A stretch of DNA of 64,000 nucleotides from contig NZ_WTYN01000001.1 of the NCBI RefSeq assembly GCF_009827535.1, forward strand, positions 1,922,001 through 1,986,000, written 5' to 3'. Source of the stretch: Qipengyuania oceanensis. GTDB taxonomy: Bacteria; Pseudomonadota; Alphaproteobacteria; Sphingomonadales; Sphingomonadaceae. The translations under genes were made by a program, and so were the position numbers. Under the pieces are notes generated by a model. The model made no database searches, had not been told where the DNA came from, and saw only the letters and a program-made list of their open reading frames with translations. This document shows, piece by piece, positions 26,154-35,540 of this stretch. Every line of letters begins with the position of its first letter. Within the stretch, counting starts at the first letter, position 1.

Positions 26154-26516
26154 ATGATGGCGGCGCTCGAGAAGACCGACCCGCAGAACCACGATCGCTT
26201 CCTGATGGCCGAGATCTCGGTCGCGGGGAACGACGGTGCGCACCAGATCCGCGTGCGCAACCTCTCGGCAGGCGGCATGATGGGCGAAGGTTCGGTCGCG
26301 GTGGACAGCGGATCGCAGGTCGAAGTCGCCATGCCCAATTTCGGCAGCGTGCCGGGCCGTGTAGCCTGGGTGCAGGGGGACCGCTTCGGCGTCGCCTTCG
26401 CCGACGAGATCGACCCCGAAATCGTGTTCGGATCGAGCGCTGTCGCCAGTGATGCAGGCGATCCCGAACGTGCCGGAGTAGCAAGCGATCGCCGCTCCCA
26501 GACGCGGCTTCGCTGA
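26154..26516 (+). CDS. PilZ domain protein
   Basis: A 120-residue protein consisting of a PilZ beta-barrel. The NxSxxG half of the cyclic-di-GMP motif is clear (NLSAGG, 36-41). The RxxxR half is not: only R15 in NHDRFLMAE is found. Binding of c-di-GMP is therefore doubtful. The ATG at 26154 has a GAGG six bases upstream; a GTG at 26142 is possible. The gene stands alone between dksA and the peptide-binding lipoprotein. Confidence 0.75.
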   Translation: MMAALEKTDPQNHDRFLMAEISVAGNDGAHQIRVRNLSAGGMMGEGSVAVDSGSQVEVAMPNFGSVPGRVAWVQGDRFGVAFADEIDPEIVFGSSAVASDAGDPERAGVASDRRSQTRLR

Positions 26517-26572
26517 CCCGCTTCTCAACTAGGCGCTGACCCCGAAGGGACAAGCTGCTAACCGGCTTGCCC

Positions 26573-28036
26573 ATGCGATTCTGCCTTGCCATCCTCGGTG
26601 CCTGCCTGCTTGCCGGATGCGGTGCGTCGGAGGACGATGGCGTGGTCGACGTGGCTTTCATCGGCGATGGCGAAGACCTCTTCGACAGCGGAATGCGCCT
26701 TTCTCCTGCAGCGCAGCAGGTGCGTGCCGCGACCAGCGAAGGGCTGGTGCGGCTCGATGCCGCGGGCCAGGCGGTCCCGGGGGTCGCCCAGCGCTGGATC
26801 GTGACCGACGACGGCGCGAGCTACATCTTCCGCCTGCGCGACAGCGACTGGGCGGACGGGACGCCGATCACCGGCGAGAGCGTGCGCGATTCCCTGCGCC
26901 AGACCATTCGCGCCCTGCAGGGAACCTCGCTCGGGCTCGATCTCGCCAAAATCCGCGATATTCGCGCGATGACCGGCCGGGTGGTTGAAATCAGGCTCAC
27001 GAGCCCGATGCCCGATTTCCTGCAATTGCTCGCCCAGCCGGAACTCGGCCTGCGCAAGGGCGGCCAGGGCACCGGTCCGATGGCGCTCGAACGTCGCGGC
27101 GCGGACGGGTTGCTCACGGTCGTCGCGCCGCAGATGCGCGGCTTGCCCGAGCAAGAGGACTGGCAGGACGAGTATCGCCCGGTGCGCGTGACCGCGATGG
27201 ATGCGCGGACCGCGAATGCCGCCTTTGCGCGCAACCAGATCGAACTCGTCCTCGACGGGCGGCTGGCGACGCTGCCGCTGGCTGATACTGGCGCCCTGTC
27301 GCGCGGAACCGTCCGGCTCGAGGCCGCAGTCGGCCTCTTTGGGCTGCAGGTGCTCGACGCGCGCGGGTTCCTGGCCGATCCGCGCAACCGCGAGGCGCTG
27401 GCGCTGGCGATCGATCGATCCGCCCTGCTCGAACCGTTCAACATCGGCGGTTGGACGCCCACGACGCGGATCGTCGCGCCGGACCTGCCGGCCGACGAGG
27501 GCCTCGTCGGCGAGCGGTGGGGCGATCTCACCATCGAACAGCGGCGCGCCGTCTCCCGCCAGAGGGTCAATGCCTGGAAACGGGCGAGCGGCACGGACAC
27601 GCTCTTGCTCACCGTGGATCTCCCGCCCGGCCCGGGATCGGACCGGATCCTGCGCCGGCTGGCGGCGATGTACCGCGACATCGGAATCGACCTGCAGCGT
27701 CCGGCCGAAGGCAGGCGCGCCCAGTTGCAGGTCAAGGACCGGACGGCGCGCTACGGCGCGGCCCGCTGGTTCCTCAACCAGTTCCATTGCTCGCTCAACG
27801 ACGGGATCTGTTCGCCCGAGGCCGACCGGCTGGTCGCAGAAAGCCTGCGCGCCAGCGATGCCGCCACGCAAAGCGCCCTGCTGGCGGAGGCGGAGCGCCA
27901 GTTGACCGCAGCCAACGTGTTCATCCCGTTCGGCGCGCCGATCCGCTGGTCGCTCGTCCGCGCCGATGTCGCCGGCTTCACCGAAAATGCATGGGCGATG
28001 CATCCCTTGTTCCCGCTGGCCGGAGGTACCATCTAG
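26573..28036 (+). CDS. Peptide-type (family 5) substrate-binding lipoprotein
   Basis: A 487-residue lipoprotein with lipobox LLAGC (C16) and an extracytoplasmic solute-binding family 5 fold. It shows an N-terminal GLVRLDAAGQAVPGVAQRW segment, DWADGTPITGESVRDSLR and a C-terminal ANVFIPFGAPIRWSL. Such proteins deliver peptides, nickel or other solutes to an ABC permease. No permease or ATPase genes are next to it, so it is an orphan or serves another locus. An upstream TTG at 26567 is possible but adds only two residues. Confidence 0.85.
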   Translation: MRFCLAILGACLLAGCGASEDDGVVDVAFIGDGEDLFDSGMRLSPAAQQVRAATSEGLVRLDAAGQAVPGVAQRWIVTDDGASYIFRLRDSDWADGTPITGESVRDSLRQTIRALQGTSLGLDLAKIRDIRAMTGRVVEIRLTSPMPDFLQLLAQPELGLRKGGQGTGPMALERRGADGLLTVVAPQMRGLPEQEDWQDEYRPVRVTAMDARTANAAFARNQIELVLDGRLATLPLADTGALSRGTVRLEAAVGLFGLQVLDARGFLADPRNREALALAIDRSALLEPFNIGGWTPTTRIVAPDLPADEGLVGERWGDLTIEQRRAVSRQRVNAWKRASGTDTLLLTVDLPPGPGSDRILRRLAAMYRDIGIDLQRPAEGRRAQLQVKDRTARYGAARWFLNQFHCSLNDGICSPEADRLVAESLRASDAATQSALLAEAERQLTAANVFIPFGAPIRWSLVRADVAGFTENAWAMHPLFPLAGGTI

Positions 28037-28057
28037 CTAGCCGTCAAGGAGAGTGCG

Positions 28058-28474
28058 ATGGACGATGCTCGGCGCCCCACCCGGATGGGCTTCGAAATGC
28101 CGGCGGGCAAGGATCCCGCTTCTGTCCGCAAGCGGATCGAGGCGATGGAGCAATTGCTCGAACGCAGCTTTACGGTGCCCGGCACCAATTATCCGATCGG
28201 GCTGGATTCCGTTGTCGGCCTCGTTCCGGTCATCGGCGATTTCGTGACCGCTGCGATGGGCGCCTATATCGTCTGGGAAGCGAACAACCTGGGCCTGCCG
28301 AAATGGAAGCTGTGGCGCATGGCGGGCAATATAGCCTTCGACACCGCGCTCGGCGCGATCCCGGTCGCGGGGGATGCCTTCGACCTCGTGTTCAGGTCGA
28401 ACACGCGCAACCTCAAGATCGTGAAGCGGCATCTCGACAAGCACCACCCCTCCACGCGAGTGATCGAGGGGTGA
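28058..28474 (+). CDS. DUF4112 membrane protein
   Basis: A 138-residue protein with two hydrophobic stretches. The typical DUF4112 core is seen in PIGLDSVVGLVPVIGDFVTAAMGAY and GNIAFDTALGAIPVAGDAFDLVF, two internal G-x-x-P-x-x-GD repeats. The function is unknown. It follows the lipoprotein gene by 21 bases. The last codons lie within a direct tandem repeat of 11 bases. Confidence 0.85.
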   Translation: MDDARRPTRMGFEMPAGKDPASVRKRIEAMEQLLERSFTVPGTNYPIGLDSVVGLVPVIGDFVTAAMGAYIVWEANNLGLPKWKLWRMAGNIAFDTALGAIPVAGDAFDLVFRSNTRNLKIVKRHLDKHHPSTRVIEG

Positions 28475-28493
28475 TCGAGGGGTGATCGCGGGA
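28461..28493. repeat. Three-copy 11-base tandem repeat over a stop codon
   Basis: The unit TGATCGAGGGG occurs twice perfectly and once degenerate (TGATCGCGGGA). The first copy is the end of the DUF4112 frame and the second begins with its TGA stop. It probably arose by replication slippage; a shift in copy number would alter the C-terminus. Confidence 0.85.
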
Positions 28494-28532
28494 TAGTTTC
28501 GTTCGCTCGACAAGCAGGCTAGGGCATCGGCC

Positions 28533-29324
28533 ATGGCGAGCGACGTAACCTATTCTTCCTATCTCGATCTCGATCGGATCCTGTCGGCGCAGCACCCGTT
28601 TTCGGGCGCGCATGACGAGATGCTGTTCATCGTCGTCCACCAGGCGAGCGAGCTGTGGCTTAAGCTGTGCCTTCACGAACTGGCCGAGGCGCGTGCGCAC
28701 ATCGCGAGCGACACGCTGCGGCCCGCGTTCAAGATGCTCGCCCGGGTCGCGCGGGCACAGGGGCAGCTGATCAGCAGCTGGGACGTGCTGAGCACGATGA
28801 CGCCGCACGACTACTCGCTCGTGAGGCCGCATCTCGGCACTTCCAGCGGGTTCCAGTCGGCGCAGTACCGGTTGATGGAATTCATGCTCGGCGGGCGCAA
28901 TCCGGACATGGTGACCATGCACGAAGCGACACCGGCGGTCGCGGAAGAGCTGCGCAGCGAGCTGGGGCGCGCAAGCCTCTACGACGAGACGGTGCGGCTG
29001 TTGGCGCGGCGCGGATTTGCGATCCCCGACGAGGTGCTCGGGCGCGACCTCCAAGGCGAATGGGCCGCCTCGCCACAGGTCGAAGCGGCTTGGGCACACA
29101 TCTACCGCAACCCGCACGAGCATTGGGATCTCTACGAACTGGCGGAAAAGCTCGTCGATCTCGAATATCACTTCCAGCGCTGGCGCTTCGGCCACTTGAA
29201 GACGGTCGAGCGGATTATCGGCTTCAAGCGCGGGACGGGCGGGACCGCGGGCGTTGCCTATCTTGAAGGGGTACTCAAGCAGGTGTTCTTCCCCGAACTG
29301 CTCAGCGTGCGGACGGCGATCTGA
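28533..29324 (+). CDS. kynA: Tryptophan 2,3-dioxygenase
   Basis: A 263-residue haem dioxygenase that opens the indole ring of L-tryptophan to N-formylkynurenine. The family segments [30 protein letters not shown] and [14 protein letters not shown] are all present, as are the C-terminal [12 protein letters not shown] residues that contact the amino acid carboxylate. The gene begins the kynA-kynB-kynU operon, with kynB two bases after its stop. Confidence 0.95.
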   Translation: MASDVTYSSYLDLDRILSAQHPFSGAHDEMLFIVVHQASELWLKLCLHELAEARAHIASDTLRPAFKMLARVARAQGQLISSWDVLSTMTPHDYSLVRPHLGTSSGFQSAQYRLMEFMLGGRNPDMVTMHEATPAVAEELRSELGRASLYDETVRLLARRGFAIPDEVLGRDLQGEWAASPQVEAAWAHIYRNPHEHWDLYELAEKLVDLEYHFQRWRFGHLKTVERIIGFKRGTGGTAGVAYLEGVLKQVFFPELLSVRTAI

Positions 29325-29326
29325 CG

Positions 29327-29956
29327 ATGGAAACGCGCCGCATTCACGACATTTCGCAGCCCCTGCGTCCCGGCGTGCCGGTGTGGCCGGGGGACACGCC
29401 TTTCGGCGGCGAACAAACCTGGAAAATGGCCGAAGGCTCGCCCGTCAACGTCTCTAAGCTCACGCTGTCGACCCATACCGGCGCCCACGCCGATGCGCCG
29501 CTGCACTATGCCGCCGATGCGCCTGATATCTCCTCCGTCGATCTCGAACCTTTCCTCGGCGAATGCCTGGTGGTCGACGCGCGCGGCGTCGGCGAACTGG
29601 TCCAGCCCGAGCATGTACCCGATCTCGCCGGTGCGCGGCGGGTGCTGTTCCGCACCTACGACCGGTTTCCGCACGAGGCATGGGACGAAGCGCACACCGC
29701 GATCGCGCCTGCGACAATCGCGAAACTGGCCGAATACGGCGTGCTGCTGATCGGCATGGACGGACCCTCGCTCGATCCGCAGGACAGCAAGACGATGGAC
29801 GCGCATCTCGCCGTTCTCTCTGCCGACATGCGCGTGCTGGAAGGGCTGGTGCTCGATGACGTTGCCCCCGGCCGCTACGAGCTGATCGCGCTACCGTTGC
29901 CGATCGTCGGCGGCGATGCCTCGCCCGTGCGCGCGGTGCTGAGGGAACTCGCATGA
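29327..29956 (+). CDS. kynB: Kynurenine formamidase (arylformamidase)
   Basis: A 209-residue zinc enzyme of the cyclase family that hydrolyses N-formylkynurenine to kynurenine and formate. The metal/catalytic sequence [12 protein letters not shown] and the segment [18 protein letters not shown] are diagnostic, with [11 protein letters not shown] further on. It lies between kynA and kynU and overlaps kynU in ATGA. Confidence 0.94.
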   Translation: METRRIHDISQPLRPGVPVWPGDTPFGGEQTWKMAEGSPVNVSKLTLSTHTGAHADAPLHYAADAPDISSVDLEPFLGECLVVDARGVGELVQPEHVPDLAGARRVLFRTYDRFPHEAWDEAHTAIAPATIAKLAEYGVLLIGMDGPSLDPQDSKTMDAHLAVLSADMRVLEGLVLDDVAPGRYELIALPLPIVGGDASPVRAVLRELA

Positions 29957-31212
29957 CCACTGAAGCCGAAGCGCAACGGCTCGATGCCGCAGATCCGCTG
30001 CGCCATTTCCGCGGGCGTTTCGATCTGCCCGAAGGCGTGCTCTACCTCGACGGGAATTCCCTAGGGCCATTGCCGAATTCGACGCGCGAGCGGCTGCACA
30101 CCGTGATCGACGGCGAATGGGGCGATGGGCTGATCCGCAGCTGGAACCGGCTGCCCGACAAGCTCGGCGGCGGGGGCGAATGGATCACCCTGCCGCAGCG
30201 GATCGGCGCTGCCATCGCCCCGCTGATCGGCGCGCAGGCGCACGAGGTGATCGCCTGCGACAGCACCAGCGTCAACATCTTCAAGCTGATCTGGGCGGCG
30301 CTGCGGATGCAGGCCGGAGACGATGGGCGCAGGAAGGTCGTCTTGTCCGAGCCGGGCAATTTCCCCACCGATCTTTACATGATCGAAGGGCTGGAACGGC
30401 AGGGCCTCGCCGAGCGCAGACTGGCCGGGGTCGACGATATCGAGGCCGCGCTGGACGAGGATGTCGCGCTGCTGATGCTGACCCATGTCCATTACAAGAC
30501 CGGGCGGATGCTCGACATGGCGCGGCTCACCGCCGCCGCGCACGACAGGGGCGCGCTGGTGCTGTGGGACCTGTCGCACTCGGTCGGCGCAGTGCCGGTT
30601 GAGCTCGCCCGTGCGAAAGCGGATTTCGCCGTTGGCTGCGGCTACAAATATCTCAACGGAGGGCCGGGAGCGCCGGCGTTCGCCTTCGTCGCCGAGCGTC
30701 ACCTGCATGCGCTCGAGCAGCCGCTTACCGGCTGGTTCGGGCATGCAAAGCCGTTCGATTTCGACGACGACTACGTGCCTGCCAATGGCATCGACCGGCT
30801 GCTGTGCGGCACCCCGCAAGTGCTCGGCATGTCCGCTCTGGAGTCCGGGGTCGCCATTACCGCCGAGGCCGGGATCGACGCGCTGGTCGCCAAGTCGCGC
30901 GCCCTGTCGGAATTCTTCCGCGCCTGCGTGTCCCGGCTCCTGCCCGATCTCCCTTGCGTGAGCCCCGACGATCCTGCCGGGCGCGGCAGCCAGCTCTCCT
31001 TCCGTCACGAGCACGCCTACCCGATCTGCCAGGCCCTGATCGCGCGCGGCGTGATCGGCGATTTCCGCGCGCCCGACATCCTGCGCTTCGGTTTCGGGCC
31101 GCTCTACATCGGGTACGAGGATTTGTTGCGCGCCGCCGAGCACCTCGCCGAAGTCGTCGCGACGGGCGAATGGGATCGCGAGGAATTCAGGGCACGCGCT
31201 GCAGTGACGTGA
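29953..31212 (+). CDS. kynU: Kynureninase
   Basis: A 419-residue PLP enzyme that cleaves kynurenine to anthranilate and alanine. The PLP lysine lies in [12 protein letters not shown], preceded by [14 protein letters not shown], the cofactor-binding aspartate strand. With kynA and kynB this completes the tryptophan-to-anthranilate branch. No quinolinate (NAD) genes or anthranilate dioxygenase follow in the window, so the fate of anthranilate is unknown. The stop is 4 bases from the convergent HNH gene. Confidence 0.94.
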   Translation: MTTEAEAQRLDAADPLRHFRGRFDLPEGVLYLDGNSLGPLPNSTRERLHTVIDGEWGDGLIRSWNRLPDKLGGGGEWITLPQRIGAAIAPLIGAQAHEVIACDSTSVNIFKLIWAALRMQAGDDGRRKVVLSEPGNFPTDLYMIEGLERQGLAERRLAGVDDIEAALDEDVALLMLTHVHYKTGRMLDMARLTAAAHDRGALVLWDLSHSVGAVPVELARAKADFAVGCGYKYLNGGPGAPAFAFVAERHLHALEQPLTGWFGHAKPFDFDDDYVPANGIDRLLCGTPQVLGMSALESGVAITAEAGIDALVAKSRALSEFFRACVSRLLPDLPCVSPDDPAGRGSQLSFRHEHAYPICQALIARGVIGDFRAPDILRFGFGPLYIGYEDLLRAAEHLAEVVATGEWDREEFRARAAVT

Positions 31213-31216
31213 GCTT

Positions 31217-31825
31217 CTAAGCTTCCAGTTCGATGTCCCAGTAGAGCCAGTCGCGCCAGGTTTCGTGCAAGTAGTTCGGCGGGAACTGCTTGCCGTATTG
31301 CTGCAGTTGCCAGTGGGTGGGCCGGATCGGCTTGGTGTAGAGCTGCATCCCGGCCTGCTGCGGGGTCCGGCCGCCCTTCTTCATGTTGCACGGGGCGCAG
31401 GCGGTGGCGATGTTCTCCCACGTGGTGCGCCCGCCCAACCTGCGGGGCACAACGTGGTCGAAGGTCAGATTGCTCATCGATCCGCAGAACTGGCAGGAAA
31501 AGCGATCGCGCAGGAACACGTTGAACCGGGTGAAGGCGGGAAATTCCGATGGCTTCACATATTGCTTCAGCGCGATGACGCTCGGGATCTTCATGTCGAG
31601 ATTGGGCGAATGGACCTCGCGCTCGTAGCTCTCGATCACCACCACCCGGTCGAGGAAAATCGCCTTGATCGCGGTCTGCCACGGCCACAGGCTGAGCGGG
31701 TAATAGGACAGCGGGGTGTAATCCGCGTTCAGCACCAGCGAAGGGCAGGATTCGAGCCGGCGCGTGGGATCGCCGTCGACCCCCCTGAACCTGGCTGCCC
31801 GTTCGATCAGTTCGGATTTGAGCAC
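31217..31825 (-). CDS. HNH endonuclease
   Basis: A 202-residue protein with an HNH nuclease domain toward the middle-to-C-terminal part. The paired zinc cysteines C-x-x-C (CQFC, CAPC) frame the LTFDHVVPRRLGG core, where H-V-V-P is the catalytic segment. The N-terminal half (PALVLNAD-like SCPSLVLNADYTPLSYYP) is the pattern of a widespread alphaproteobacterial chromosomal HNH protein of unknown role. The GTG start at 31825 has GGGAGGGAC eight bases upstream; longer in-frame ATGs lack such a site. Confidence 0.82.
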   Translation of the reverse strand: MLKSELIERAARFRGVDGDPTRRLESCPSLVLNADYTPLSYYPLSLWPWQTAIKAIFLDRVVVIESYEREVHSPNLDMKIPSVIALKQYVKPSEFPAFTRFNVFLRDRFSCQFCGSMSNLTFDHVVPRRLGGRTTWENIATACAPCNMKKGGRTPQQAGMQLYTKPIRPTHWQLQQYGKQFPPNYLHETWRDWLYWDIELEA

Positions 31826-31925
31826 GTCTTGCGTCCCTCCCGATTGATGCGAGAATGCATTTGCCCAAAAAAGCGTCAACCCTGTTACAGGGTGTGAATC
31901 CACAGGCTTCTGCAGGCGAGTCATC

Positions 31926-32780
31926 TTGGCAACAGTCGAAACCGTCACGAGATTCGCGCCGAGTCCGAACGGGCCGCTGCACCTCGGGCATGCCTTCTCC
32001 GCGATCGCGGCGTACGATCGCGCACGGGCGGACGGCGGGCGAATGCTCCTGCGGATCGAGGATATCGACGGCGTGCGCAGCCGTCCCGAACTCGCCGACG
32101 AATTCCGCCGCGATCTCGAATGGCTGGGACTGGAATGGGACGAAGTGCCCGCCCAGTCGACCCGTCTGGAAAGCTACGAGGATGCCGCCCGCCGCCTGCT
32201 TCAGCGCGGGCTGCTCTACCCGTGCACCTGTACCCGCAAGCAGATCGCCGAGGCGAAGCCGCGCGTCGGGACCGACGGGCTGGTCTATCCCGGAACCTGC
32301 AAGGGGCGCAAAACCGATCCGGACAAGCCCGCCGCGCTGCGGCTCGATATGGACCGAGCTGTCGCGGAGGCCGGCGATCTCGACTGGTGCGACGAGCTGG
32401 AGGGCGAATTCATCGCGGAGCCGCGCGATTTCGGAGACGTCGTCATCGTGCGCAAGGATGAACCGGCCAGCTATCACCTGGCAGTCACGCTCGACGATTC
32501 GGCGGACGGGGTGACGGTCGTGACCCGCGGGGCGGACCTGTTCGCTTCGACCGATGTTCACCGGCTGTTGCAGGACCTGCTCGGCCTGCCGGTCCCCGAG
32601 TGGCGGCATCACGGCCTGCTGGTCGACGAAAGCGGGGGCAAGCTTGCCAAGAGCCGTGCCTCCGGCGCGCTCGGTCACGGCCTTTCCGAAAGGCGGCTGG
32701 CGGGGCAGGACGGACGGGCGCTCGCAGACGCGATGCGCGACGGGCGTTTCCCTGCTGGAATTTCGCTCGCGACACCCTAG
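31926..32780 (+). CDS. gluQRS: Glutamyl-Q tRNA(Asp) synthetase
   Basis: A 284-residue truncated glutamyl-tRNA synthetase that attaches glutamate to queuosine of tRNA(Asp). The HIGH-like motif is in RFAPSPNGPLHLGHA and the KMSKS-like motif in GKLAKSRASGA. A zinc site is formed by CTCTRKQ and the later YPGTC. It lacks the anticodon-binding domain, which separates it from GltX. The start is a TTG. It fits with queC in the same window as a queuosine-linked function, although the two are 20 kb apart. Confidence 0.9.
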   Translation: MATVETVTRFAPSPNGPLHLGHAFSAIAAYDRARADGGRMLLRIEDIDGVRSRPELADEFRRDLEWLGLEWDEVPAQSTRLESYEDAARRLLQRGLLYPCTCTRKQIAEAKPRVGTDGLVYPGTCKGRKTDPDKPAALRLDMDRAVAEAGDLDWCDELEGEFIAEPRDFGDVVIVRKDEPASYHLAVTLDDSADGVTVVTRGADLFASTDVHRLLQDLLGLPVPEWRHHGLLVDESGGKLAKSRASGALGHGLSERRLAGQDGRALADAMRDGRFPAGISLATP

Positions 32781-32789
32781 ATAGTAGCC

Positions 32790-33020
32790 ATGACAACGAT
32801 CCTCATCATCGCTCTCGTCGTGCTGATGGCCCTGGTGGTCTTCAGCCTCGTTCGCGGCATCGTCGCGTTCCTCCAGACAACCAAGCTCGATCTCGAAAGT
32901 GGCGAGGCAGAGCATGTTCACGAGATGCAGCTGAAACAGAACAAGATGATGTTCGCGCGCATCAAGTACCAGGCACTCGCGGTGGTGGTGGTCGCGGTGA
33001 TTCTCGCCATCGCCAGCTGA
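32790..33020 (+). CDS. HIG1-domain membrane protein
   Basis: A 76-residue protein with two membrane helices (about 3-27 and 56-74) and the charged loop LKQNKMMFARIKYQAL that marks the HIG1 (hypoxia-induced) family. HIG1 proteins associate with respiratory terminal oxidases. It begins 10 bases after gluQRS and 35 bases before the cobalamin adenosyltransferase gene, so it may be in one transcript. Confidence 0.85.
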   Translation: MTTILIIALVVLMALVVFSLVRGIVAFLQTTKLDLESGEAEHVHEMQLKQNKMMFARIKYQALAVVVVAVILAIAS

Positions 33021-33054
33021 ACCGGGCTCCTTTCGTTCATCGGGGGAAAGAACG

Positions 33055-33630
33055 ATGGTCAAGCTGAACAAGATCTACACCCGTACCGGCGATGACGGTA
33101 CGACCGGCCTCGTCGACGGCTCGCGTACATCGAAGAACTCGCTCCGGATGGAAGCGATCGGCGCGGTCGACGAAACCAATTCGGCGATCGGACTGCTCGT
33201 CGCGCAATTGCACTCGATCAATGCCGACGTCGTCCATCATTTCCAGAACGACCTGTTCGACCTGGGCGCGGATCTCGCCACGCCGGCGGGCGAGAACGAG
33301 GATTTTGCTCCGTCGGAAATGGTACTGCGGATTGTCCCGTCGCAGGTCGAACACGTGGAACGGTCGATCGACGCGCTCAATGAACACCTGTCCCCGCTGA
33401 CCAGTTTCATCCTGCCGGGCGGGACGGAGCCGGCCGCGCGTGCGCACATCGCCCGGGCATCGGCGCGGCGCGCGGAACGGGCCATGGTCGCCCTGGCCGA
33501 GCAGGAGCCGGTGAACCCGGCGGCGCTGGCCTATATCAACCGCCTGTCGGATTACCTTTTCGTGCTCGCCCGCAGCCTCAACGATCACGGGCGCGGCGAT
33601 ATCACCTGGAAGCCCGGAGCCAATCGCTAG
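33055..33630 (+). CDS. ATP:cob(I)alamin adenosyltransferase, PduO type
   Basis: A 191-residue enzyme that makes adenosylcobalamin from cob(I)alamin and ATP. It shows TRTGDDGTTGLVDGSRTSK (the ATP-binding N-terminus) and the signature PGGTEPAARAHIARASARRAER with the closing LNRLSD-like INRLSDYLFVLAR. It supplies the coenzyme for B12-dependent enzymes such as methylmalonyl-CoA mutase. The next gene, 3-hydroxybutyryl-CoA dehydrogenase, suggests an acyl-CoA context. Confidence 0.92.
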   Translation: MVKLNKIYTRTGDDGTTGLVDGSRTSKNSLRMEAIGAVDETNSAIGLLVAQLHSINADVVHHFQNDLFDLGADLATPAGENEDFAPSEMVLRIVPSQVEHVERSIDALNEHLSPLTSFILPGGTEPAARAHIARASARRAERAMVALAEQEPVNPAALAYINRLSDYLFVLARSLNDHGRGDITWKPGANR

Positions 33631-33700
33631 CAAAGCGCTGGCCAAGCAGTCGCGCCCTCGCTAACAGCCGCTTTTTGCTGCAGGTGCGAAGGATAAGGCT

Positions 33701-34570
33701 ATGCGGACAGTCGGCGTAATCGGTGCAGGCCAGATGGGGTCGGGGATCGCCCAGACGGTGGCGCAGTTCGGCGGCAAGGTGCTGCTCGCGGACGTGAAGA
33801 TCGAGCTTGCGGAGAAAGCCAAGGCCGGGATCGACAAGAGCCTCGCCAAGCTGGTCGGCCGGGGCAAGATCGATGTCGCCGATGCCGAAACGGCGCTGTC
33901 CCGTATCACGCCCGTCGGCGACTATGACAAGATGGCGGAAGCCGATCTCATCATCGAGGCCGCGACCGAGCGCGAGGAGATCAAGAAGGCGATCTTCGAA
34001 AAGGCAGGCAGCGTGCTGTCGCAGGGCGCGATCCTCGCTTCCAACACCAGTTCGATCCCGATCACCCGGATGGCGAACTACTCGCCCGATCCGCAGCGCT
34101 TCATCGGTTTGCATTTCTTCAATCCCGTGCCGGTCATGGGGCTGATCGAAGTCATTCCTGGCCTCGCGACATCGCAGGACACGACCGACCGGACGGTCGC
34201 CTTCGCCGAGAGTCTCGGCAAGCAGGTGGTGCTCAGCCAGGACGAGCCGGGCTTCGTCGTCAACCGCATCCTGCTGCCGATGATCAACGAGGCGATCTTC
34301 GTGCTCGGCCAGTCGACCGCCAGCATCGCCGATATCGACAAGGGCTGCCGCCTCGGCCTCAATCACCCGATGGGTCCGCTCGAGCTCGCCGATTTCGTCG
34401 GGCTCGACACCTGCCTCGACATCATCATGGTGCTCTACAAGACGACCCGCGATGCGAAGTATCGCCCGGCGCCGCTGCTGGTGAAATATGTCGAGGCCGG
34501 CTGGCTGGGCCGCAAGACCGGCAAGGGCTTCTACGATTACTCTGGGGACGCGCCGGTTCCGACCCGTTAA
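33701..34570 (+). CDS. 3-Hydroxybutyryl-CoA dehydrogenase
   Basis: A 289-residue NAD(P)-dependent dehydrogenase interconverting acetoacetyl-CoA and 3-hydroxybutyryl-CoA. The Rossmann fingerprint GAGQMGSGI is at residues 7-15. The catalytic His/Glu pair lies in [17 protein letters not shown], and the C-terminal half has [17 protein letters not shown]-type residues. Length fits PaaH/Hbd proteins lacking the crotonase domain. It possibly functions in fatty-acid or polyhydroxybutyrate metabolism. Confidence 0.92.
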   Translation: MRTVGVIGAGQMGSGIAQTVAQFGGKVLLADVKIELAEKAKAGIDKSLAKLVGRGKIDVADAETALSRITPVGDYDKMAEADLIIEAATEREEIKKAIFEKAGSVLSQGAILASNTSSIPITRMANYSPDPQRFIGLHFFNPVPVMGLIEVIPGLATSQDTTDRTVAFAESLGKQVVLSQDEPGFVVNRILLPMINEAIFVLGQSTASIADIDKGCRLGLNHPMGPLELADFVGLDTCLDIIMVLYKTTRDAKYRPAPLLVKYVEAGWLGRKTGKGFYDYSGDAPVPTR

Positions 34571-34699
34571 CCCGCCTCCCTACTCCTCGTCAGGCGGATC
34601 TGTCGGTACAGGAAAATGCGCCTACCTGCGGGTAGAGCGGCCCGTGAACAGGAACGCGCGCGCGCTGCATCCGTTGGTCGGGCAAAGGAGTATCTCTCG

Positions 34700-35047
34700 A
34701 TGACCGACAATACCAAAAGCCCCGTCCTGAGCCAGGAACAGCGCCAGGCGAACCTTGCGCCCGAAACGCACAACGACGAGCAGGACGATCACCGCAGCCA
34801 GGCGCAGGAAGTCGCGGAGCAGGCGAAGAACATCGATGCCGCCGGCAGCCCGACCGAAAGCACCAAGTCGGAAAACTCGTCGGGCCTGATGGGCGATTCC
34901 ACGCAGGACACCATCGATCACATGCGTGACATGGAAAGTTCAGGCCGCATCGACATGGATGCCTATGCCGGCGAGCCGAACCATGACGACAACGAAGGCA
35001 AGTACGGCGAGGCCAACAAGGTCGACCCGGATCTCCCCTCGGACTGA
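34700..35047 (+). CDS. Hydrophilic, probably disordered protein
   Basis: A 115-residue very hydrophilic acidic protein rich in D, E, N, S and Q with no hydrophobic core and no recognisable domain (THNDEQDDHRSQAQEV, STKSENSSGLMGDSTQDT). The ATG at 34700 follows an excellent AAAGGAG (34684-34690), which supports real translation. Composition recalls stress-related hydrophilins, but that is only a resemblance. The gene is isolated and converges on the DUF202 gene. Confidence 0.7.
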   Translation: MTDNTKSPVLSQEQRQANLAPETHNDEQDDHRSQAQEVAEQAKNIDAAGSPTESTKSENSSGLMGDSTQDTIDHMRDMESSGRIDMDAYAGEPNHDDNEGKYGEANKVDPDLPSD

Positions 35048-35064
35048 TCCAGAGGCAGACTGGC

Positions 35065-35092
35065 TCGGCGGCTGGTCGAAACTAGCCGCCGA
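35065..35092. terminator. Perfect inverted repeat at convergent gene ends
   Basis: A 9-base perfect stem TCGGCGGCT (35065-35073) / AGCCGCCGA (35084-35092) with a 10-base loop, overlapping the DUF202 stop codon. No T-run follows on either strand, so it is at best a weak shared terminator. Confidence 0.4.
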
Positions 35093-35516
35093 TGTCACCG
35101 TCGTTCAGCACCCACAGTGCTACGATCAAAAGGGCGGCCCCGGCAGAGATCGCCCAGGCGATCCACTTGATGTTCGGCATATTGGGCGAGTCGACCGCAT
35201 GCGATGATAGGCGATTGAACGCCTTGCAGGCCCGCCGCTCCGCCCCGATCGCGAATACGATCGCCAGCGATATGAACATCGTCGCGATGGCTTTCGCGAG
35301 CCACGGCGGGTCGAACTCGCCGAACAGGGCGCGAAAGCCGATGCCGATGGCTATGGCTGCAAAGGCCGTTCGCATCCATCCTGCAAAGGTCCGTTCCAGC
35401 GCGAGGATCGTTCGGTCCTCGGCCCAGTCGGTCCGGTTCTCCGCCATCTTGGTACTGATGTCTTTTTCGGGATCGTCGCGGTCGTCGGGGTCGGTAGCGG
35501 CCATGTCGGCTACCAT
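35082..35516 (-). CDS. DUF202 (YidH) membrane protein
   Basis: A 144-residue inner-membrane protein with about three helices. The DUF202 signature WAEDRTILALERTFAGWMRTA precedes the first helix (about 50-70). The first 25 residues are acidic and disordered. The function of the family is unknown. The start is uncertain; a second ATG 12 bases inside is an option, and no clear ribosome site is seen for either. Confidence 0.82.
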   Translation of the reverse strand: MVADMAATDPDDRDDPEKDISTKMAENRTDWAEDRTILALERTFAGWMRTAFAAIAIGIGFRALFGEFDPPWLAKAIATMFISLAIVFAIGAERRACKAFNRLSSHAVDSPNMPNIKWIAWAISAGAALLIVALWVLNDGDIGG

Positions 35517-35540
35517 AAGGCGCTGTTTCCGGCTGACAAG

